This document shows, piece after piece, positions 8,738-18,100 of a stretch of 64,000 nt of DNA. The notes beneath the pieces are model-generated. The model saw only the letters and a program-made list of their open reading frames with translations, made no database searches and was not told the DNA's origin. The DNA is from Anaerolineaceae bacterium (GTDB lineage: Bacteria > Chloroflexota > Anaerolineae > Aggregatilineales > Phototrophicaceae): NCBI GenBank assembly GCA_020634115.1, contig JACKCH010000017.1, forward strand, positions 124,001 to 188,000, read 5' to 3'. How positions within the stretch are numbered: position 1 is the first letter of the stretch; every line of letters starts with the position of its first letter. The position numbers and the translations under genes were made by a program.

Positions 8738-9205
8738 ATGTCGGCACAAGGTCGCTACAAAAAAATCGTCGTTCCACTGGATGGTTCGGGATGGTCTGAA
8801 CGAGCGATTCCGCACGCAGTGGACATTGCTCGGAACAACAATGCCGAACTGATCTTGCTGCATGTTTTTCGTCCCCCCACGCATGAGTTCACCGATCAGA
8901 TTGCCCTGGCCGGGCAAGAAGGACAGATTCAGAATCTGCGGGAGGAAGTCAAGCAGTATTTGATCGGCCTGCGCTCGACCCTTCGCAGTGAAAACACGGA
9001 GGTTCGCATTCAGTTTATTGAAGGCGTCGGGATCGCCAGTTTGATCTGTGACTACGTGAATGACGAGGGGTGTGATCTGGTGGTCATGAGCACGCACGGG
9101 CGCACCGGGCTGGGGCGCTTCCTGTTTGGCAGCATCACCCATAAAGTCATGGAATGTGTCAAAGTGCCTGTTCTTCTGGTTCGCCCCGATAGAAGTAATG
9201 ATTGA
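8738..9205 (+). CDS. Universal stress protein, UspA family
   Basis: 155 residues, a single Usp fold. It begins KKIVVPLDGSGWSERAIPHAV and ends with the ATP-binding signature G-x2-G-x9-G-S as GRTGLGRFLFGSITHKV, then VPVLLVRP, so the ATP-binding subclass is indicated. The ATG at 8738 has AGGAG six bases upstream; the overlapping GTG at 8735 would be too close. The gene stands alone behind an inverted repeat, consistent with stress-dependent control. Confidence 0.9.
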   Translation: MSAQGRYKKIVVPLDGSGWSERAIPHAVDIARNNNAELILLHVFRPPTHEFTDQIALAGQEGQIQNLREEVKQYLIGLRSTLRSENTEVRIQFIEGVGIASLICDYVNDEGCDLVVMSTHGRTGLGRFLFGSITHKVMECVKVPVLLVRPDRSND

Positions 9206-9251
9206 ACGGCGGTAGCGCTCGGTCATATTGCGTTCTGGCACAACAACCAAT

Positions 9252-9277
9252 GGGGGCTGTCAGTCGAAGCAGTCCCC
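9252..9277. terminator. Hairpin between convergent uspA and DUF402 genes
   Basis: GGGGGCTG pairs with CAGTCCCC (one wobble) around a 10-base loop, just beyond the DUF402 stop. No T run on either side, so termination is a guess. Confidence 0.35.
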
Positions 9278-9284
9278 GCTGAAT

Positions 9285-9761
9285 TTAGCGCGGAGCGATG
9301 CGATCAAAGGGGGCTTCGCGTTCCGTCACCGCCCGTCGTATCATTTCAACAGCCCGCAGGGCAGCCATCCGTTCCTCGGTTGGCAGTTCAAGGGCGCTGA
9401 ATTCATCTTCATCCAGCAGGATAACCTGGCCGCTGGGCCTGACAAACACATCCAGCGCCAGATCATCAGCGCGGATCATTTCCTTATGCAGTTCTGCCGG
9501 GCGCGTGATATTACAGTACCATCCCTTAATGCGCGAACTCTCCCCATCCTGCACCTGGAAAATATTGTACCAGCGGTCATCGTAAAACCACTCAATAAAC
9601 ACATCTCCCTGACGAAATTTCACAAACCCCAGGTCAACATCGCCGCGTTGGAAGATGGCTCGCAAACAAACCCAGTGCGGCCCACTATCCAGGACAGCGC
9701 CATCATACTTGGTGACGAGTTGGCCGCTGTGGTTGAATTTATGCACAACTATCGCAGACAT
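9285..9761 (-). CDS. DUF402 family protein (nucleoside phosphatase-like)
   Basis: About 158 residues. The core RIKGWYCNITRPAEL followed by DDLALDVFVRPSGQVILLDEDEF is the DUF402 signature, a family that includes FomD-like and nucleoside di/triphosphatase enzymes with a metal site built from the Asp residues seen here. The start at 9761 has GGGAG five bases upstream; the ORF could begin at 9773 but that codon has no site. It lies 43 bp downstream of thiN on the same strand, so may be co-transcribed. Confidence 0.8.
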   Translation of the reverse strand: MSAIVVHKFNHSGQLVTKYDGAVLDSGPHWVCLRAIFQRGDVDLGFVKFRQGDVFIEWFYDDRWYNIFQVQDGESSRIKGWYCNITRPAELHKEMIRADDLALDVFVRPSGQVILLDEDEFSALELPTEERMAALRAVEMIRRAVTEREAPFDRIAPR

Positions 9762-9816
9762 ATAAACTCCCATATCTCAAAACTCCCAGCGAGCGCTTCC
9801 GGGGAGTGAAAGGCTG

Positions 9817-10470
9817 TCACGCCCGCCCAAGCGTCCTCACGACCAGCAGGATGCCGGTTTCAAACTGGATGCGTGCGGTTCCGGCCTGCATAACATTGCT
9901 GACACCGCGTGCCGGGCCAAATGCCAGGGTCTCACCGCGCAGCGGATAGCGCAGTTGATCGGTCTCGATGTGTTCTACCGCGCCCCCCAGCGGCACCAGC
10001 GAAAGGGTATCGCCGGGTGCGCCCTCTATCTGCCAGTCACCGGGTAACAAGAGAAAGGCTTCCTGGTTACCCGATACCAGCCGAACATCCCGCCCGCGCA
10101 GATTGGGCAGCGCCATCAGATAGACATTACTCAAGGTCTGGTCAAGCCGGTTGCCAACACCGCCAATGACGCGAATCCAATCTGCATCCAGGTGCGCGGC
10201 ATAATTCAGTGCCAGTTCGAGATCAGTTTCATCTTTTTCCGGCGGGTAGCGCAAAATCTGTACCTGATCGGCAGCCAGATCGTGTAATTCGCCGGTTTCC
10301 AGCGAATCCATATCTCCGATCACCGTATCAACAATGCACCCAAAACGGCGGGCTAACCGCGCCCCGCCATCCGCCGCAATCACATTGGCGTCAAGCGCCG
10401 CCGCCAGCGTCTGTTGTACCATTGGCCCGTCATTAGCGTCACCGTTGGCGAAGATCAGGACTTGTTTCAT
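9817..10470 (-). CDS. thiN: Thiamine pyrophosphokinase
   Basis: 217 residues from MKQVLIFANGDANDG. Thiamine pyrophosphokinase motifs are all present: DGGARLARRFG from 34, GDMDSL at 52-57 and RYPPEKDETDLELAL near 74-88 (Lys79, Asp80, Asp83). The enzyme makes thiamine diphosphate from thiamine and ATP. An open frame extends upstream to 10707, but that part overlaps the hydrolase gene and is not conserved in character, so 10470 is chosen. It follows the alpha/beta hydrolase by 25 bp and probably shares its transcript. Confidence 0.9.
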   Translation of the reverse strand: MKQVLIFANGDANDGPMVQQTLAAALDANVIAADGGARLARRFGCIVDTVIGDMDSLETGELHDLAADQVQILRYPPEKDETDLELALNYAAHLDADWIRVIGGVGNRLDQTLSNVYLMALPNLRGRDVRLVSGNQEAFLLLPGDWQIEGAPGDTLSLVPLGGAVEHIETDQLRYPLRGETLAFGPARGVSNVMQAGTARIQFETGILLVVRTLGRA

Positions 10471-10495
10471 CGCTGTGCGATCCGTAGAGGTTTCA

Positions 10496-11524
10496 TCACC
10501 GCGTGCGGCGCTTCCACCGTTCTTTGATCTCCAGTTCGCTGATGTTGGGAATATCCAGGAAATCGCTGACCAGACGAGGAAAGCGTTCATATTCCAGCAT
10601 TGGGAAGTGGCGGACACCTTGCAGCGGGATTGGCAGCAGCCGGTCGTCTTTGTCTCCCGTAATGTACGTCCAGATGTCCTCGCTGGGCTGTTCCAGCAGT
10701 ATATCATCCGTGCCGTGAATAATAATAACGGGCATGGGCAGCAGGCGGATGGTATCTAACAAACGCCCGCTGTCAAAATTCATGATACTGGACTTAACCG
10801 CTTTTTGGTCGGCTTTGTTGACATCCACCAGGAGTTTCTCGTGCTCCGGCTCAGAACGCTTGAAACAGCGCCCTAACAGGGTTTCCAGGTCGCTCCCTCC
10901 GATTTTTTCAAGGAGCGGATTGCTGACCGGGGTTGTCGAGCGTTTTGACTCGTTGTGTTCCAGGGCGGAGAGCTGAGCGGCTGCTGAAGCCATCTCGCTT
11001 TGTGTCCGCGCCTTGGAAGCCTCCAGCAGCGCGGCCCGCATGGCAGAACTGGCGTTCATGATAGTGGCTTCGGGGCTGGCAGCGCCGTCATTGAGTGGGC
11101 GGTTGTCGGTGAGCGCCACAGCGCGGCCCGCTGGTATCCGTGTCGCCAGATCGCCCGGGTCGAACAGCGGCGGGTTAACCAGTACCAGCCGGGGGATACG
11201 TTCGGGGTCCCGGCGGGCGATTTCGATGGCGACGAGCGCCCCTAAGCCATGCCCGATAAGTGCAGTTTTGGGCTGCCCCATATCCTTCATGAAATCTACC
11301 AGCATTTGCACCTGGTGGTCGAGTGTATACCGGTTCTCATTCTTGCCGGAATCCCCAAAGCCAAACAGGTCAATTGCATAGACACGATATTTGGCCTGCA
11401 ACTGCTGCATGGTTGGCACCCAATAACGCCAGGAACCAATCCAGCCGTGCAGGAGATATACCGGACGACCTCGCCCCAGCACTTCGTAATGAACGAGATC
11501 TCCCCCTAATGTAATGGCGCTCAT
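10496..11524 (-). CDS. Alpha/beta hydrolase-fold protein with Gly at the nucleophile elbow
   Basis: 342 residues with the usual fold: oxyanion HGWIGSWRYW, then elbow TALIGHGLGALVAIE, acid strand VIIHGTDD and a final His in GVRHFPMLEYERFP. The elbow reads G-H-G-L-G, where active members have G-x-S-x-G, so the catalytic Ser is absent; I checked the codon (GGC). A long insertion with charged and Ser-rich sequence (about 150-210) forms the cap. The protein may be non-catalytic or may use another chemistry. First gene of a minus-strand set with thiN and DUF402. Confidence 0.75.
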   Translation of the reverse strand: MSAITLGGDLVHYEVLGRGRPVYLLHGWIGSWRYWVPTMQQLQAKYRVYAIDLFGFGDSGKNENRYTLDHQVQMLVDFMKDMGQPKTALIGHGLGALVAIEIARRDPERIPRLVLVNPPLFDPGDLATRIPAGRAVALTDNRPLNDGAASPEATIMNASSAMRAALLEASKARTQSEMASAAAQLSALEHNESKRSTTPVSNPLLEKIGGSDLETLLGRCFKRSEPEHEKLLVDVNKADQKAVKSSIMNFDSGRLLDTIRLLPMPVIIIHGTDDILLEQPSEDIWTYITGDKDDRLLPIPLQGVRHFPMLEYERFPRLVSDFLDIPNISELEIKERWKRRTR

Positions 11525-11784
11525 AAAATGCCAGTCCCAGTGTACAAGTTTATCCGCATTCGTTCTCGAGTATTCCCCATTTGACCGTTACATCCGGCGG
11601 GTCTGGGGCAAATAATAACACATGGATACGTTATGCCGAAATCAAGCTCGTGAATTGGCGCGACCATTGGCATCATTCGCTTGACTTGTGAGCAACATAC
11701 TGTATGAACAGCCCCGGCACCGGTAGGCTGACAGTCGGATCAGGTGCGATACAGGTTTTGTGTGGCGGCTGTGTCAGCCCAGGC

Positions 11785-12162
11785 TTACGAGATACCGTTC
11801 TGCGCCAGGATTTCCGAGACACGCCGCGTTAATTCTTCAGGCGCGAATGGCTTCAGAATATACGCGGCTGCGCCGACCTCCAACCCGGTCTGCACTTCTT
11901 CATCCTGTCCCTTGGCCGAAAGAAAGATCACCGGAATATCCTTGACTTCAGGAATTTGCTTCATCTGGCGGCAGGCTTCATACCCCGTCATGCGCGGCAT
12001 TCGCACATCCATCATGATTAAATCGGGCTTGACCTGGGGTGCCAACTCCAACGCTTCTGCTCCGTTAGCAGCTTGTGTGACCTCGTGCCCGGCAAAAACC
12101 AGCGTGAAGTTGATAAGCTCGCGAATATCCCGTTCATCTTCTGCTACTAGAATATGTGCCAT
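11785..12162 (-). CDS. Single-domain response regulator
   Basis: 125 residues, a receiver domain alone: acidic pair E8/D9, phospho-acceptor D52 in LIMMDVRMP, Ser82 in FLSAKG and Lys104 in ILKPF. With no output domain it should act by phosphotransfer or protein binding. It lies 30 bp after the giant kinase on the same strand and is the third gene of that operon, so it is a natural partner for the kinase. Confidence 0.9.
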   Translation of the reverse strand: MAHILVAEDERDIRELINFTLVFAGHEVTQAANGAEALELAPQVKPDLIMMDVRMPRMTGYEACRQMKQIPEVKDIPVIFLSAKGQDEEVQTGLEVGAAAYILKPFAPEELTRRVSEILAQNGIS

Positions 12163-12192
12163 AGGTTTTTGCTCATCCCCTGCTGCATCGTA

Positions 12193-15100
12193 TTATTTGC
12201 TCCCCTCATGTTCTGGTTGTTCAAATGGCAGCGACACGAAAAATGTCGTGCCTTTGCCTTGCTCTGATTCAAACCAGACCGTGCCATGATGCATTTCCAC
12301 CAACTGCTTGACAATAGGCAGCCCTAACCCAGTCCCCGCGACATCCATCACCAGGGCATGGTCTTCGTAGCGTTCAAATCGCTCCCAAATACGGGGTTGG
12401 AACTCAGGCGGAATCCCGATTCCGGTATCCGAGACGGATATTAATATTTCATCGCCTTGACTCTGGGCCTTAACGCCAATCTTACCACCGGCATAGGTGT
12501 AATTGAAAGCGTTGTCAATCAGGTTGGTCATGATCTGGGTGAGTTTATGTGGGTCAACCATCACTGGTGGAATCTGCGGTTCGATTTCCAGTGTAACGGC
12601 GAGCTGCTTGTTTTCACTCTCAACGCGATGTTGCAGACTGGTCACAAGTGGCGTGAGGATGTTTGTGATTTCGACCAGGTCGAGATTCAGGCGCTCGCCA
12701 GCGTCAATCTTGGAAATGTTCAGCAGGTCGTCTACCAGATGGCTCAGACGATCCGCATTGGTCTTGATCTTTGAGAGGAAGCTCTTTTGCGCTTCGGGGA
12801 TTTCGCCCGCAACGCCCATAAGCAGCAGGTCAGCAAAACCCTTGATGCTGGTCATCGGGGTGCGCAGTTCGTGCGATACGTTCGAGACAAACTGGCTCTT
12901 GATCTGGTCCACCTCGACTTCTTTTGTGATGTCACGGAAAACCGATACCGTCCCCAGGAAGCGTTCGGCGGTGAAAACCGGGGACAGATGGACACTGACG
13001 ACTCGTTTGCCCAGGTTGAGCCGTTCTTCCAGGAACGAGCCTTCCGGGTGTTGCTCCGGGTCGCGCTGCCACTCAATTATGGTGTCCGACCATTTGTGGG
13101 CCGAACCGCCAAATATCCCGGTCAGGCGTTGCAGTGTCTGACCTAGCACATGGTCACGAGGCAGGTCAAGGATGCGCTGGGCTGCCGGATTGAACAGAAC
13201 CACCACGCCTTCAGCATCCGCCAGCATAACGCCGTCAGCAATACTGTCGAGGATCGCGGTGTTTTTCTCTGCCTCTTCCTGTTCAGCACGAAGCAGCACG
13301 CCCAGCCGTTCCGCCTGGTCACGAATCAGGTGGTACAGCTCGGCGTTCGACATAGACGAGGCGATCTGGTTAGCAGCGGCAACCACCAGTTTAATCTGGC
13401 TTTCGGTAAACACACCGGACTTTCGGCTCAACAGGACGATGACACCCTGCACATCGTCGTTGGTTTCCAGTTGTACGGCCAGGGCGCTGCTCCAGTTTCG
13501 TGCCTCAGCGTCGTTGGCATCCCAGTAGGGCTGTTCCTGCAGGTCATCCACAACCACATAGGAGTCGTTGCCAATCAGCCACTCGGCTAATTTCTGGGCC
13601 GGGTGCGGTTTGACCATATACTGCTTGGGATCGCCGTGCAGGGTAGTGCGCGGGAAAAGCTGATCCGTCATCGGGTCAATGAGCATCACCGTCCCGTCGT
13701 CAGCATTCACCGCTTTAACCACCATTTCCAATGCCCGCGCCAGCACCCGATCCAGGTCAAGTGTCCGCGCCAGGTCAGAGGTGATATGGTACAGCGTGTC
13801 AATCCGGTCACGCTCCTTTTGCAGTTCGGCGGTACGTTCCTGCACGCGGAGGTGGAGTTCATCGGCAAAACTGCGGATCTGCTTGAATAGGCGCGCGTTC
13901 TGGATAGCCGCGCCTAACTGTGTGCCTACCGTCATCAACAAACGTTCGTCATTAATGCCGAATGTCCGGTTGCGCTGCGAATCACGGACGGCCAGCACAC
14001 CCATGACCTGGTCACCGGCTACTACGGGCACGCCCAGATAACTCTTGACCTGGCCCTCGCCGTTTGTAATCCCCAGGTTACGGCGCATGTCGTTGGCATC
14101 CCAGTTACCGCCGCCCAGCGTCAGTGAGCGCCGGTGGCGGATAATAAAGGACACCTCATCCGTATTGAGAATGCGCGGTTCAATGGCGTATTCCTTGCCC
14201 TGCGCCACCGCCAGGGGGAAGTTTATTTGCTGTGACTCATTGTCGTAGAGTGCCAGGTAGAGTTCATCCGCGTCAGTCACGCGCGGGATTTGCTCCCGAA
14301 TGATGGTGATCATATCGTCCATTTCAAGGGTGGATGAGATCGCCTGGCTGAGATTGTTAATGATAAAACTTTCTTCCACCAGCGCCGCAGTTTCGGTTGA
14401 GAGCCGTGCGTTCTGGATGGCAATCGCGGCCTGTGAACTCAGAGCCTGTGCCAGGCGGCTTTCCTGGTACCCAAAAGACTGGTTGGGGTTATTGGTGCCG
14501 AGCTGGACAAGCCCGATGGACTGGTCACGCACAACCAGCGGGACCAGGGCATGAAGCACATTGCCACGTTCGGTCAGCAGCGCCAATTCAGCCCGGTCAA
14601 TCGTTGGCGCATTGGCTTGTAGTATCAGAATTTCGCGGCTTTCCATCGCCCGCAGCCGAACCGGATGTTCGCGCAGGTTATACATCTGGGCGCTGTCTTT
14701 GACTTTTTCCGGGCTGCGGGGTTTGTCAATTTCGACAGTCAGGACATTCTCTACATTGTCCCACAGCATGATGCTGCAATCATCCATCATCAACGCTTGC
14801 AGCATCAGGGATGCCACACTGCGATACACGTCGTCCAGGTTGAGGGTGAGCGAAGTCGCCTGTGCCGCCTCCAGCAGCGTTTCCAGTTCATGGCTGCGCA
14901 CCAGGGTTTGCTCGAGCAGGTTGGTATTCTGGACAGCAATAGCGGCCTGGTTTGCGATAATCTGGCCCAGTTCGATTTGCTCTTCATTGAAGCGCCGGAT
15001 GCCGAAGGGCGTCTCCAACTCGAACGCGCCGATCACCTGCCCGCCAACGGTCATGGGAATCAGGCCGTAAGTAACCACACCCCGGGGAACCAATTCCTGT

Positions 15101-18100
15101 TTGATCGGGTCGTCGTCCGGCAGGTCAGCAATGTTCTCATAAATTAGAGGTTTGGCAGTGCGGCGGATATACGTTGCCACCTGGCTATCCAGCAGGTTGA
15201 TAACGTCATCAGGCGGCGCATCACCACGCGGGAACTGCACGATCACACGCCCCAGGTGCTGGTCCCGCTCGAAAATAATCGCTCTGGCCTGGGGGATATT
15301 CAATGTCTGAGCGATTTCTCGCAAGGCGATTTCCAGAATGTTCTCACTATCCAGCGATTGTGCCAGCGCTACGGATACCCGGTTCAGCAGGCTTAACCGT
15401 TCAGTGCGATATTCGGCTTCGGTGTAGAGGTCGGCGTTCGCTAACGCGACGGCCACCTGGTTGGCGAAGGCGAAACCGGCCTGTTGTGCCTGGATGTCAT
15501 CATAGAAGCGTGGTTCGGTTTTCGCGAGGGCGATCATCCCGACGACGTTGTGCTGGTTGACCAGGGGGATACCCATCCAGCTCTTATGATCGTTTTCGCC
15601 GGGGAGGGGGTCGCGTCCTTCCAGGTTGCTGATTGCGAAGACGCTGCGCGTTTCCATCACCTGCCTGATCCGGCTGTGCGTGGCGATAGGAATGCGGGCA
15701 TTCTCATCCTCAATGATGACAACATGCTCATCGAATCCCTGAAATCCCTCTAGGACGAGGGTATCTCCACTGCGACTCCAAAGTGTCATCGAATCATAAG
15801 GGATAACGCGCTCAATCTCCTCGACTGCCAGATCAATCACATCTTCCCGGTTGAGCGAAGCCGTGATGCGGCTGGAAACCTCAGTTAGTACTGCCAACTG
15901 ATTCGCCCGTGCCTCAATGTCATGCTCCAGGCGTGCCCGCTCGGTCACATCTTCAATCAGGAGTACCGCGCCCTGGATTGCGTCGGCGCTGCCCAGGGGA
16001 TATACATAGAAATTGTTGATAAATGCCCCTGGCTTCGCTGCGTAGGTGAGAGACTGATTGAGCTTCTCGCGGGGTTCGCCCGTGCTCAGCACCCGCACCA
16101 CATCATTCTTGAGGATACTGACCAACTGCGGCGTGTAGGCGAAGAGGTCGCGTTGTAATGCTTCTCCTGCATCCCACCCGTAACGCTCCTGCATATAACG
16201 GTTGATAGACCGGATACGCCCCGACGGGTCAAGCACGACGATACCCTGGCCGATAGAGGCGACTACTGATTCGTTGAAATATTGCAGGTTCAATGTTCTC
16301 TGGAAGAGCCGGGCATTCTGGATAGCCACTGCTGACAGGTTAGCAACGCGACGAATCAGGTTGCGGAACTCACTGAAGTTTGCGTCGTGATCGGCGTCAC
16401 TGCCCATGTGGAGGGCGCCCAGGCTGTTACCGCCAGCTTGCAGCGGTAGAATCAGCGAAGTTGCCTCGCCTTGCTCCTGCCAGGTTTGCAGGTCTTCATA
16501 CGTTATGTCGGTGGTGTCTTCAGTGTAGTACAGCACATCTTGTCCGCTGGTATGGGCTTTTGCCAGCGCCGTCTCATCAATTTGTATCCGGTGTTCCTGC
16601 CGGATATCCAGGCCGCCTTCTTCCTGAACAACAATGTGAATGATGTCGAACCCGGTCTCCTGGGTGCTTTGCAGTGCCAGCGTCATCCGGTTAAACGGTG
16701 CGATAAGCAGTAAATTCGTGGCGATGGCCTGCGTGATTTCACCAATGTCCAGCGTCTTGGTAATTGCCTCCATCATGTCGTTCAACCGGGCTTCCTGCTC
16801 TACCGTTTGCAGGCTTGCCAGGTACAGACGCATGTTTTCGATGGTGGACGCAGCCTGATGTCCAAAAATCTCCAGCACTTCCACCGCAGATCGTTCGGGG
16901 CGCAGGTCGTCCTGAGGGCGATCCAGGCTCATGATACCGAGCAGATTGCCGCCCGCGCCCAACAGTGGCACCAGCAGCATGTCGCCGTCATGCCAGTTGC
17001 GGAAGTCGTCGGTATGCGGCAGGAGGCGGTTGCCCTCAAATCGGGTACTCAGCCCATTGCGTAGATGGTCGGAGAACTGACGGGTCATCTCAACCGGGAA
17101 GAAATAGGATTCACTGATGCGCTCTACACCGCTTAAGAGGTTTTCCAGGTCTCCAAGCTCAATGGTGTGTACTTTGCTCTCTTCAAAGACATCCAGCGGT
17201 TGGCCGGCCTGTGCCACCCGGCGCAGCAGGCGGGCGTCCTCGTCAATCAGGCTGATTACAATCGTGTCGAAACCGACACTGTGCTGGATGCTGTGCGCGA
17301 TAGCTTCCAGCAGGGTAACCTGGTCTACGTTGGTATGGAGCATCTGGCCGAGTTCAAAGATGGAGTTCAACTGCTCAACCCGGCGGCGCAGTCGGTTGCT
17401 GCGTTCGATCTGTTCCCGGTAGCGGCGATAGTTGCCATAGCCTAAGGAAGCCTTGGCCGCCAATGTCAGCAGGAACACTGCTGCTCGCTCATCGAAGTTG
17501 TTCGGGCGGCTGTGGTGCAGGTGTATGACACCGACCACTTCATCTTCAAACAGGAAGGCTGCCGCCACCCCGGAACGAATCTTGGAATCCGGTGCTTCCA
17601 TCGGATTATTCAGGTAGTCGCTCACCAGCACCGATTCGGCTCCACGCAGGATGGCTTCTCGCTCAATATCGGCCAGACCACGCCCGACGAGCGTTTCACC
17701 ACCCAGGCGGCGCTCTATTTCGGGTTGGTCCGGCTGTGACCAGGTTGAGTGGGGCTGTAGTAAAACGATGGTGCTCCCATCGGCATAAGCCGCACGTGCT
17801 GCCTCATAGCGGATCACATCCAGCACCGGGTCAAGGTCCAGCCGTTGGGTGAGTTCGTTACTGACATTCGAGATGGCGTCAAGTTCTTGCAGGCGGCGGT
17901 TCAGGTTCTGGCCCGCAGATTGATACAGGTTGAGTCGTTCAATGGTCGTTGCGATCTGTGAGGCGACGCTTTCCAGGGTTTCGACATCGGATTCAGTGTA
18001 ATCGCCAGTTCGGTTGGCGATGCCTAATTCACCTAGCGAGCGATCCCCGATAATGAGCGGGACGATCACCGAACGCCGCACCCCGACCCGGCGGGCAATA

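Noticed and set aside
10471..10707. Extended thiN start
   Set aside because: It overlaps the alpha/beta hydrolase and adds 79 residues that do not resemble the family.
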